Source of the DNA: a virus
Length of the DNA: 37,189 nucleotides
Virus record (IMG/VR): IMGVR_UViG_3300020401_000037
Location: 1 to 37,189 of that record
Strand: one strand, 5' to 3'
Position numbers and translations under genes: made by a program. The notes below the pieces were generated by a model. The model was not told where the DNA came from. It did no database searches and worked only from the letters and a program-made list of their open reading frames with translations. Positions 31,895 through 37,189 of this stretch are shown piece after piece. The first letter of the stretch is position 1. Each line of letters begins with the position of its first letter.

Positions 31895-32292
31895 GGTATC
31901 TCCTTTTCATCTAAAAAGTCTTGAAGGATGTCAGCTTGCTCGACCTCGCCACAGTCGCGCAGCTTCGTAATTAGTGAGGATATTTCATTCCTCATCGTCT
32001 TCGTTAGGTTCGACTTCCCCATCTCCCGAACACTCTTCGCATCGCTTACGGACGCAAGAGAGATAACTTTCTGGTCCCATTCCTCGGACGATTTCGTATT
32101 CAATGAATCCTTCACCGTCACAGGCTGAACAGGTTTGCATTTTGTTTTCTCCTGAGTGTCACAAGGAAGTGGCGGTCTTAACGCCTTACCTTCCGGTGTC
32201 TTTTGCTTCGACCAGTGACGTTCCATAGTTAGGATTACCTCGCCTAACTTCTCTTCATCGTACTGATCGAAGGGCTTACTTGGTGGCTTCAT
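31891..32292 (-). CDS. Hypothetical protein that shares DNA with a zinc-motif gene
   Basis: A 133-residue frame whose ATG overlaps the stop of the upstream small gene (TGATG), which supports it being translated. The N-terminal part (residues 1-30, DQYDEEKLGEVILTMERHWSKQ) and the C-terminal part (NEISSLITKLRDCGEVEQADILQDFLDEKE) look like helical protein. Residues about 51-102 are encoded by the same bases as the zinc-motif gene at 31985-32140 in another frame, and read there as Ser/Lys/Val-rich sequence without clear structure. It may really be two small genes or a true overlap. Confidence 0.45.
   Translation of the reverse strand: MKPPSKPFDQYDEEKLGEVILTMERHWSKQKTPEGKALRPPLPCDTQEKTKCKPVQPVTVKDSLNTKSSEEWDQKVISLASVSDAKSVREMGKSNLTKTMRNEISSLITKLRDCGEVEQADILQDFLDEKEIP
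31985..32140 (-). CDS. 51-residue zinc-motif protein (two DnaJ-like CxxCxGxG units)
   Basis: The ATG at 32140 follows a strong AGGAG ribosome binding site. The protein begins MQTCSACDGEGFIEYE, has a middle Cys (LSCVRKR), and ends CEECSGDGEVE followed by an acidic tail. The two C-x2-C-x-G-x-G units are the zinc-binding motif of DnaJ and match a common small phage protein type. The frame differs from that of the surrounding 133-residue frame. It may be a nucleic-acid or protein-binding accessory factor. Confidence 0.75.
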   Translation of the reverse strand: MQTCSACDGEGFIEYEIVRGMGPESYLSCVRKRCEECSGDGEVEPNEDDEE

Positions 32293-32453
32293 CAGCTAGG
32301 CTCGAACACCGATTGCTTTAGCTTGTCGATCAAGGCTTCTAGTTCAGAGATGTGCGACCTCAGTATATTGTTAGAGGACTTGTCTACTAACCGCATAACT
32401 TCGAGCTTAGTTGATAGCCTGTCGAATAGTTTTATCTTATCTAAATTGCTCAT
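32292..32453 (-). CDS. 53-residue helical protein
   Basis: Begins ATG at 32453, after GGAAG, overlapping the SleB-like gene stop by four bases (ATGA), and ends TGA overlapping the next ATG by one base. The sequence is helical throughout (SNLDKIKLFDRLSTKLEVM, then ISELEALIDKLKQS). No family is recognised. Tight overlaps on both sides argue that it is a real gene. Confidence 0.6.
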   Translation of the reverse strand: MSNLDKIKLFDRLSTKLEVMRLVDKSSNNILRSHISELEALIDKLKQSVFEPS

Positions 32454-32887
32454 GTATTTTTCTTCCTGTAAAAAATATGGTTTCCAATTTTGGCAATGCG
32501 CTTCATGGTCTTTGCCCAGCGCGGCTTAACTTTTTCTGAGTGGTAGTGATGAACGTCATAGCCAACCAAGTAATAGGTTGTTGATTCATAGTTCTCGATT
32601 GCCATGCCAGCTACGGCTACGGCTTTCTTCCATGCGTCTGTATTTTTAGGTTTGTCTGAACGTCCATCACACCACCAACTGAATTGGCATTGGTGTCTCT
32701 TTGGATTTCCATGTGCATCCACATTTGCTTGCTTCACTACCCCACAAATATCATCGGGATAGTCGGGTGATGCCACCCTGTTTAGTGTGACTTCTGCCAC
32801 TGCGTACTGCCCTTCGAGGCTTTCACCTCTCGCCTCAAAATAAATATTAGTAGCGAGGCAAACCACTGCTGCTGTAGTTACTAACAC
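32450..32887 (-). CDS. SleB-type cell-wall hydrolase
   Basis: A hydrolase of peptidoglycan glycan strands. The GTG at 32887 is chosen because AGGAAAAG precedes it and the product starts with a short hydrophobic export-like segment (LVTTAAVVCLA); an in-frame TTG at 32929 would add 14 basic residues but has no ribosome binding site. Motifs of the SleB/Hydrolase_2 family: IYFEARGE with candidate catalytic Glu18, AVAEVTLNRV, CQFSWWCDG, and HHYHSEKVKPRWA. It lies in the small-gene block rather than with the lysis genes. Entry, regulated lysis or superinfection roles are possible. Confidence 0.8.
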   Translation of the reverse strand: MLVTTAAVVCLATNIYFEARGESLEGQYAVAEVTLNRVASPDYPDDICGVVKQANVDAHGNPKRHQCQFSWWCDGRSDKPKNTDAWKKAVAVAGMAIENYESTTYYLVGYDVHHYHSEKVKPRWAKTMKRIAKIGNHIFYRKKNT

Positions 32888-33095
32888 TGCTTCTTTTCCT
32901 CTCTTTGTAGTGGGGAAATTTCTTGTCAATCAGGTGACAGATCGTAATGATCTTGTCGTAGTTGTTATGGCGAACTCGGTTGACCTTGACGGTACAACCA
33001 ACACGCCACCAGAAAGAGCCAGGTCGCCACCCATGTAGGTGCTTCCAGTATGATTTGATCGTAGGCTTCATTCGTTTATCGAACTCTAGCTTCAT
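32847..33095 (-). CDS. Basic small protein, first gene after the 33.1-kb promoter
   Basis: An 82-residue, Lys/Arg/Trp-rich protein with ATG at 33095 after GGAAGG. The N-terminal part (MKPTIKSYWKHLHGWRPGSFWWRVGCTVKVNRVRHNN) is basic and may bind nucleic acid; the tail is Ser-rich. It follows the conserved promoter at 33109-33148 directly and overlaps the SleB-like gene. No family is recognised. Confidence 0.55.
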   Translation of the reverse strand: MKLEFDKRMKPTIKSYWKHLHGWRPGSFWWRVGCTVKVNRVRHNNYDKIITICHLIDKKFPHYKERKRSSVSNYSSSGLPRY

Positions 33096-33108
33096 GTTTA
33101 ATCCTTCC

Positions 33109-33148
33109 TGTAACGATAGTGCTACACTTTAGTTGTGTAAGTTGTCAA
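33109..33148 (-). promoter_or_regulatory. Leftward promoter/operator, copy A
   Basis: On the minus strand, TTGACA (33148-33143), a 16-bp spacer, and TGTAGC (33126-33121) with the dyad TGTA...TACA (33109-33126) over the -10 region. The whole block nearly repeats at 35497-35536, including ACTTAxACAACT in the spacer. Confidence 0.7.
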
Positions 33149-33149
33149 T

Positions 33150-33178
33150 AAAAAAAGCCTCACCATAACGGCAAGGCT
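33150..33178 (-). terminator. Terminator directly touching the promoter
   Basis: Read leftward, a 9-bp stem with two G-T pairs (33178-33170 with 33164-33156), GTTAT loop (complement at 33165-33169), then a run of T at 33155-33150. It ends the 33207-33398 gene; the next promoter's -35 starts two bases later. Confidence 0.8.
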
Positions 33179-33206
33179 CGTCCATCCAATTAATTAAAAA
33201 GCTTTG

Positions 33207-33398
33207 TTAAGCTTCGCTTACTTGTTCGAAGTCTATTAAATCTAATCCCATTATGTTCTTAGACTCGTTACTTTGTGGGCAAGTATTAAATAATTCCAAC
33301 ACTTTAGCCCTTGCCTCGTCACCAGTGTTAGCTTCGATATTATAATCTATTGTCTCAACGCGTTTAACAATAGCTTCAACTTTGACCTTCCATTTCAT
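33207..33398 (-). CDS. Small protein, function unknown
   Basis: A 63-residue protein from ATG 33398 (MKWKVKVEAIVKRVETIDYNIEANTG), preferred to an upstream frame start that overlaps the regulatory dyad. It has alternating beta and helical segments and an acidic end. A candidate leftward promoter lies at about 33456-33429 (TGGACG, 16 bp, TATATA). It is a one-gene transcription unit closed by the terminator at 33150-33178. No family is recognised. Confidence 0.55.
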   Translation of the reverse strand: MKWKVKVEAIVKRVETIDYNIEANTGDEARAKVLELFNTCPQSNESKNIMGLDLIDFEQVSEA

Positions 33399-33412
33399 AG
33401 GCGTCTGCCTTT

Positions 33413-33451
33413 CTTTGGTTGACTGTCGTATATATATTACAACAACCAAAG
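33413..33451. promoter_or_regulatory. Inverted repeat around AT-rich promoter region
   Basis: CTTTGGTTG (33413-33421) and CAACCAAAG (33443-33451) are perfect 9-bp inverted arms around a 21-nt region with TATATATATTAC. The right arm, read leftward, belongs to ACGACTTTGGTT (33454-33443), identical to 12 bases of the attP repeat at 30948. It may be an operator or accessory recombination site. Confidence 0.5.
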
Positions 33452-33468
33452 TCGTCCAGTCGTCCCTG

Positions 33469-33837
33469 TTAATGTAACGTGATTTGTTTCAACGCCCATA
33501 GGTGTTGGGGTTCTGAACAACCTTGTTTGTTATTGAAGTTCATCGGTGTGACTACCAATGAATCGCCCTTCGCGTGACAGTCATAAACCTGATCGACATC
33601 GCTGAGATCATCATCATCTTCAACGGCTCCACAGAACAATATGTCGTAGGGTTTTTTCTTATTGACTGATACAAACAAAGAGGCAAATTCCAAAGCATCA
33701 AAATATTTTAATGGCGTAGCAATTGGACTGGTTAAAGTTTTGTGCAGCATAGTCATTGCACTTGCATGGTTGCAGTCCCTTACTGTTACTGCCATTTCTG
33801 TTTCTTGATCTTGGAAAATAAAGATTGCTTCTGCCAT
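33469..33837 (-). CDS. Small protein, function unknown
   Basis: A 122-residue protein with ATG 33837 after a strong AGGAG (33844-33848); an in-frame upstream ATG lacks one. Sequence begins MAEAIFIFQDQETEMAVTVRDC and has an acidic loop (AVEDDDDLSDVDQV). It looks like a single mixed alpha/beta fold. No family is recognised. A copy of GGGACGAY lies upstream at 33884-33891, and another just after the stop at 33459-33466. Confidence 0.55.
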   Translation of the reverse strand: MAEAIFIFQDQETEMAVTVRDCNHASAMTMLHKTLTSPIATPLKYFDALEFASLFVSVNKKKPYDILFCGAVEDDDDLSDVDQVYDCHAKGDSLVVTPMNFNNKQGCSEPQHLWALKQITLH

Positions 33838-33912
33838 AATATACTCCTGTTGAGTATCTATTATCGAACAATCTCGTGGGTTCATCGTCCCAAAAGTAGG
33901 GACAAGAAAATT

Positions 33913-34122
33913 TTATTGTAAGCTTGACGCTTCTTCTACTTCTTTTAGTACGGCTCTCACCTTTGTTCGGTATGCTCTGACATCTTCATCGCAATCAAAA
34001 CATGGTGTCCCAGCAGTGACATAGTTTACCCCTTCGTAATCTCTTGTCTCGTGCCAATACTCTATGTCACCGTAGTAAGATTGAAGTAATGTTGTAACCT
34101 CTTTCATTAAACGCTTATCCAT
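33913..34122 (-). CDS. Small protein, function unknown
   Basis: A 69-residue acidic protein beginning MDKRLMKEVTTLLQSYYGD, after a GAGG site. The sequence is helical with a central PCFDCDED segment containing two Cys. It overlaps the upstream gene by 16 bp. No family is recognised. Confidence 0.5.
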   Translation of the reverse strand: MDKRLMKEVTTLLQSYYGDIEYWHETRDYEGVNYVTAGTPCFDCDEDVRAYRTKVRAVLKEVEEASSLQ

Positions 34123-34316
34123 TTATTATAATCCTCTTTATCTACTTCTACTTCGAAATCCATTGACCAATCTCCACCACCAGTATCGCCATACTCGCCA
34201 CCATCTACGTTGTCCTTGATCCATTGTCTGCGATTATCTGGTTTAACACTGTCAGGAATTTCTCCCACCCATTCTAAATACTTATACATTGTAACGTATG
34301 ATTTAACGTAAGCCAT
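34107..34316 (-). CDS. Small protein, function unknown
   Basis: A 69-residue protein; the ATG overlaps the upstream stop (TAATG). Sequence MAYVKSYVTMYKYLEWVGEIPDSV, then a Gly/Asp-rich middle and an acidic YNKWISV end. It may be a small mixed-fold protein. No family is recognised; tight overlap supports a real gene. Confidence 0.5.
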   Translation of the reverse strand: MAYVKSYVTMYKYLEWVGEIPDSVKPDNRRQWIKDNVDGGEYGDTGGGDWSMDFEVEVDKEDYNKWISV

Positions 34317-34549
34317 TATTCCAATCCTTTCGTAGCTGTTCTGATTTGTGCAGCCGAAACTTTGTATCGTCCAGCCAGTACACTTGGTCGTAAAGATGGG
34401 TGACGTTTAGCTGTTATGTCACCGTGAAATCTTTCGTGTTCGATACGTTTGTTATCTTCTATGATAGCCTCACGTATCTCTTGCTTCTGTTCGTAGGTAA
34501 GCTTGTTCTTTGGTCTAGCCCTACCTCGTGGTATTGTTTGCCAAGTCAT
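34316..34549 (-). CDS. Small basic HTH-like protein
   Basis: A 77-residue protein with ATG 34549 after AAGGAGAAAGAG; an upstream in-frame start overlaps the preceding gene and has no site. The basic N-terminus (MTWQTIPRGRARPKNKLTYEQKQEI) and the C-terminal LAGRYKVSAAQIRTATKG resemble a small helix-turn-helix. It could bind DNA and regulate the block. Confidence in the function is low. Confidence 0.5.
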   Translation of the reverse strand: MTWQTIPRGRARPKNKLTYEQKQEIREAIIEDNKRIEHERFHGDITAKRHPSLRPSVLAGRYKVSAAQIRTATKGLE

Positions 34550-34560
34550 TCTCTTTCTCC

Positions 34561-34833
34561 TTAGTCCGGTACTATATTGTGGTTTGCATCGGGAAACATT
34601 TCTTCCAACATGGCAAAGCAATCCTCTGCCTCTTGTTGAGTCTTGAACTCCCTCTCGTAAAGTATTTCTATCTGTCCTGTTTGTTCCAACCTAAGTTGAA
34701 GTTCGACATCATACTCTACTGAGTCTTCGAAATTTTCTGAAAGAGTTACGTTGCCCTCTTCATCTGGCTTTCCATACCCAGCCATTACAATTTCAAGTTC
34801 CCATTCGATAGCCTTTGGTACATCATGTTTCAT
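34561..34833 (-). CDS. Small acidic protein, function unknown
   Basis: A 90-residue, strongly acidic protein (MKHDVPKAIEWELEIVMAGYG start), with beta-like alternation at residues 38-63 and a helix at 64-80. AGGATGAAG precedes the ATG, which overlaps the upstream gene by 11 bp. No family is recognised. The acidity recalls DNA-mimic inhibitors but is not evidence by itself. Confidence 0.5.
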   Translation of the reverse strand: MKHDVPKAIEWELEIVMAGYGKPDEEGNVTLSENFEDSVEYDVELQLRLEQTGQIEILYEREFKTQQEAEDCFAMLEEMFPDANHNIVPD

Positions 34834-35221
34834 TTACTTCATCCTCCATGTCATAAATTCTGGTAACGATTGCTGCTAATGCTCCACCCAAGTATTGCCT
34901 TGGACAATTTAAAACTATGTCGCTTATGTCGTAGCGATTAAGTTCGGCTGCTGCTCGAACATCTCTGTTCGCTGAACAGCTTTGAGGGTGAAACTTTCTT
35001 TCGTGTTTTGCTAGTTCTGCTGTTCGTACATCCAGCCCAGCTTTCTTGATCTGTTCTGGAATGTTGCCAACTGTACCGCCAACACTCTTGTTGTTTAAAA
35101 ATTCTAGTAGGCTTGGCTTGTCTGTCGGTACATCTACCTCGCTCCAATCCTTGCCAAACTCTTTCCTTGCGTCAGCCTGAGTGCCAACCCAAGAACCTTT
35201 GTGATTTGTATATAGTCTCAT
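34823..35221 (-). CDS. Conserved-looking phage protein, function unknown
   Basis: A 132-residue protein after AAGGAAGG. The N-terminus (MRLYTNHKGSWVGTQADARKEFGKDWSEVDVPTDK) is typical of small phage proteins built on a beta-sheet with a GTQADARK turn; I associate this pattern with early genes of marine phages. The rest is helical with Cys at about 82 and 105. The function is unknown. It overlaps the upstream gene by four bases. Confidence 0.55.
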   Translation of the reverse strand: MRLYTNHKGSWVGTQADARKEFGKDWSEVDVPTDKPSLLEFLNNKSVGGTVGNIPEQIKKAGLDVRTAELAKHERKFHPQSCSANRDVRAAAELNRYDISDIVLNCPRQYLGGALAAIVTRIYDMEDEVNET

Positions 35222-35478
35222 TCGTACCTTCCTTCTTGCTTGATTAATGCTCTACTGTTCACTCGTTTTATTGTTGGATTTTCTCGGTGATAGGTGTCGT
35301 ACTCGTATGGATTTTTGACAGGCCAACCAAGATTATCATTGCAGTAAATGTATATTTCTGTGTTGCTCATGTGACTTGGGAACAATGCCCAATGAACAAA
35401 GTCGTCACCGTCTTCTGACTTACGGCAATACATTTCTTTGTATTCAATCCTATTTGCATAGGGGTCTAGTGTAGTCAT
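35218..35478 (-). CDS. First gene after the 35.5-kb promoter, function unknown
   Basis: An 86-residue protein with ATG 35478 after CAGGAGACTT; an upstream in-frame start would lie in the operator. Sequence MTTLDPYANRIEYKEMYCRKSEDGDDF, with many Tyr and Asp and three Cys. No family is recognised. Directly controlled by the promoter/operator block at 35495-35536. Confidence 0.55.
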   Translation of the reverse strand: MTTLDPYANRIEYKEMYCRKSEDGDDFVHWALFPSHMSNTEIYIYCNDNLGWPVKNPYEYDTYHRENPTIKRVNSRALIKQEGRYE

Positions 35479-35494
35479 AACATAAGTCTCCTGT

Positions 35495-35536
35495 TGTGTA
35501 GCGATAACACTACACATAAGTTGTTTAAGTTGTCAA
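35495..35536 (-). promoter_or_regulatory. Leftward promoter/operator, copy B
   Basis: On the minus strand, TTGACA (35536-35531), 16-bp spacer, TGTAGT (35514-35509). TGTGTAG (35495-35501) and CTACACA (35510-35516) form a perfect 7-bp dyad over the -10 region. Of 18 dyad bases TGTAxCGATAxxxCTACA, 14 equal copy A. Confidence 0.75.
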
Positions 35537-35544
35537 AGAAGTTG

Positions 35545-36156
35545 TTAAGGGTAAGCTTTACCGTCTTCGGTAAACTCGTAGTCGTTTGCCATTAGATGTT
35601 CTATCAAACATTCATCGGAAGTTAGATACTCATATTCTTTTTCTAATGCTTTGTAGAGAAGCTTTGCTAATTGCTTACAGGCTGTATCAAAGATATTTTC
35701 TAGGCTGTCTGTAACAATCGGAACGTCCTCGTTAATCTCTATAAGATTACAAAACATCGTATTCTCATGGACACATCTAGAGTCGTATCTTTGTACCATT
35801 CCAGTAAGAAGTTTTTTGTCAAGAACCTCTAACATATCTGCGACTGTTCTTAACTCACTACATTTAAAGTAAGCCGGATTAATGTGCGAATAGAACATAA
35901 TTTCTTTTGTCATTCTACTTCTAAACCAGTGACCAGTGAATGATGCACCATCTCCTTGACTAGCAAAGCCAGAGAAGCAAGGTTCATTTTCATCTAGATC
36001 AAAGCCAAGGTACTCCATGATCTGATTAAACTCATCGTAAATATCTGACCACCAGTTACTATCAGTAAGGCAATGCCGCCAATCACCACACGCTTTGGCT
36101 TTAGCTTTGTCGTTAAGTTCATCAATATTATATACTGTTATGTTTATTTTTCTCAT
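35545..36156 (-). CDS. Conserved phage protein with YNIDELNDKAK start
   Basis: A 203-residue protein. The start INITVYNIDELNDKAKAKACGDWRHC, then WWSDIYDEFNQIMEYLGFDLD and CFSGFASQGDGASFTGHW, form a pattern found in many phage and plasmid early proteins, sometimes labelled as antitoxin-like without proof. The middle and end are helical and acidic. It lies upstream of the 35.5-kb promoter and so belongs to a unit starting further right. Overlaps the upstream gene by 29 bp. Confidence 0.65.
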   Translation of the reverse strand: MRKINITVYNIDELNDKAKAKACGDWRHCLTDSNWWSDIYDEFNQIMEYLGFDLDENEPCFSGFASQGDGASFTGHWFRSRMTKEIMFYSHINPAYFKCSELRTVADMLEVLDKKLLTGMVQRYDSRCVHENTMFCNLIEINEDVPIVTDSLENIFDTACKQLAKLLYKALEKEYEYLTSDECLIEHLMANDYEFTEDGKAYP

Positions 36157-36430
36157 TTATTTTCTCCAATATTTTTTTACACTCAGCTATGTACCAAGGC
36201 TTCGGTTCTAAAAAATTGTGAGCCACCTCAGTCACCTGACAAATCTTGTCGAGTACATTTGTCCAAGGCCAGTATTCGTACTCTTCAAGAACATGATCTA
36301 AGAAAAACTTTTCCATCTTATCTTCCTCACCGTTCTCAGCCCATTCCAAATATTCTGGCGGCAAATGTTTGGTAAGAAATGTTCCAGACATATGTAAAAA
36401 TATCTGGTCGTGAGTTGATAAAACTTTCAT
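36128..36430 (-). CDS. Small protein, function unknown
   Basis: A 100-residue helical, Trp- and Glu-rich protein (MKVLSTHDQIFLHMSGTFLTKHLPP start) with an AGGAG site. It overlaps both neighbours. No family is recognised. Confidence 0.5.
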   Translation of the reverse strand: MKVLSTHDQIFLHMSGTFLTKHLPPEYLEWAENGEEDKMEKFFLDHVLEEYEYWPWTNVLDKICQVTEVAHNFLEPKPWYIAECKKILEKINEKNKHNSI

Positions 36431-36618
36431 GTGATTGCTCCTATCTCTTTCATGTAACTAGCTATGTTTTCTATCGGGTAATGTTCTGACATGAACCAAT
36501 CAAGAATATGTACCTTTGTATCCATGTCCATTTGGTCGTAGCTTAAAAACCAGTACCAAAAATCTTGCTCTGAATAATTATCAGCTTCGATTTCTTTTTT
36601 AATTTCTTCGTAAGTCAT
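36427..36618 (-). CDS. Small acidic protein, function unknown
   Basis: A 63-residue acidic protein (MTYEEIKKEIEADNYSEQDFWYWF start) after GAAGGAG, with four-base overlaps on both sides (ATGA). It is mostly helical and rich in aromatic residues. No family is recognised. Confidence 0.5.
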   Translation of the reverse strand: MTYEEIKKEIEADNYSEQDFWYWFLSYDQMDMDTKVHILDWFMSEHYPIENIASYMKEIGAIT

Positions 36619-37040
36619 GCGGCTTCTCCTTCTTTCTGTTCATCTTGCCATTCGATTAAGTCTTTGGCTCTACGTTCCATCGCTTCAATGCAATGCTTCT
36701 TGAATTTTGCAAACGAAAACGAACCGCCATTAGTAGACAGCCCAATGTGTTGTCTTATCACCTCGTTTGTCAGGCTGTTTTCACCAGTGTCTATGTTGTA
36801 GACAAGCTTGCCATAGATACTTTCAAACATTCGTATTCTAATAAGAACTTCATCTATGTTCTTGGCTGTCCAATGGTCGATACCTATGTTCATTGTTAGG
36901 TTTATCAGTGTAGATGTAACAGCTTTTAATGGTGTGTCGTGATAACTAGTACCTTCACCAACTCCATCCTCTTTAAGGGTGGGGTGATAACAGACTGTCT
37001 TATAGTCTTTGATGTTTCCTATATCCCAATGTAATGGCAT
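36615..37040 (-). CDS. Conserved-looking phage protein, function unknown
   Basis: A 141-residue protein after AGAAGGAG. MPLHWDIGNIKDYKTVCYHP, then TLINLTMNIGIDHWTAKNIDEVLIRIRMFESIYG, and a C-terminal helical basic/acidic tail. The WDIGNIKDYKTVC phrase is familiar from early phage proteins of unknown function. The ATG overlaps the upstream stop by one base. Confidence 0.6.
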   Translation of the reverse strand: MPLHWDIGNIKDYKTVCYHPTLKEDGVGEGTSYHDTPLKAVTSTLINLTMNIGIDHWTAKNIDEVLIRIRMFESIYGKLVYNIDTGENSLTNEVIRQHIGLSTNGGSFSFAKFKKHCIEAMERRAKDLIEWQDEQKEGEAA

Positions 37041-37189
37041 TAGTCTTCTCCTTCTATTGTGTATCTACCTACTTTGTTTCCGAGTGCGTCTAAGAAAACC
37101 CCTTCCCTTAACTTCAGTCCTAGAGGGTCGGAACCTTGTAGTTGTTCGAACCTCATAGCTGCATTGATTAGTAGTCTTCTTAGTTCTAG
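37040..37189 (-). CDS. Partial small gene open to the right edge
   Basis: A frame of 49 codons plus stop, open through the window edge, ending RYTIEGED. The TAA overlaps the next ATG by one base, and the AGAAGGAG near its end is the next gene's ribosome binding site. An internal ATG (AAMRFEQLQG) has no good site, so the start is probably outside. Function unknown. Confidence 0.5.
   Translation of the reverse strand, partial: LELRRLLINAAMRFEQLQGSDPLGLKLREGVFLDALGNKVGRYTIEGED

Overview
The window is a continuous piece of a temperate tailed-phage genome, open at both ends, with no host housekeeping gene. The host cannot be named. Moderate AT richness, short-tailed-phage-like internal virion proteins and several small proteins that resemble conserved marine-phage proteins suggest an aquatic proteobacterial host; this is inference. 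A 46-nt 5' half of a tRNA-Arg(CCT) lies between inverted repeats just behind a tyrosine integrase, with phage genes on both sides. This looks like attP, so the sequence probably represents the unintegrated phage form.

Layout. (1) 1-19.8 kb, plus strand: virion genes. These are a beta-propeller tail/portal-vertex protein (5' end outside the window), a tail-fibre-like protein, two proteins sharing a GDT...NPxTGxLEFY box, an HlyC-like acyltransferase-fold protein lacking both catalytic residues, a LysM/Gly-Asp-repeat/EF-hand protein, two internal-core-like proteins and one 3037-residue giant with a zinc-peptidase HELGH motif. A hairpin buries the ribosome binding site of the giant gene. (2) 20.0-23.1 kb, minus strand: a recombination cassette with a Sak4-like RecA-fold ATPase, a DUF669-like ssDNA-binding protein, a Cas4/AddB-like Fe-S nuclease and small partners, ending in a strong terminator at 19.9 kb. 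(3) 23.17-26.2 kb, plus strand: a Cro-like regulator with an operator palindrome, a primase-polymerase/helicase fusion, an HTH-zinc protein and a PD-(D/E)XK resolvase-like nuclease. (4) 26.3-28.7 kb, plus strand: small membrane proteins, a second PD-(D/E)XK protein and a lysis cassette (membrane-anchored T7-lysozyme-type amidase, i-spanin with nested o-spanin). (5) 28.8-31.4 kb, plus strand: two HTH regulators, the integrase, attP and a small gene. (6) 31.3-37.2 kb, minus strand: about 18 tightly packed small genes, mostly without known function, including a SleB-type wall hydrolase and a 51-codon zinc-motif gene written out of frame inside another gene.

Regulation and joint action. Two near-identical promoter/operator blocks (33.1 and 35.5 kb) drive the leftward small-gene operons. 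Related dyads lie at the Cro-like gene (23.1 kb) and in a promoter at 28.75 kb, so one phage repressor may link these units. The replication and recombination genes would copy and circularise or concatenate the genome, the internal proteins would be ejected with the DNA, and the amidase-spanin set would release progeny.
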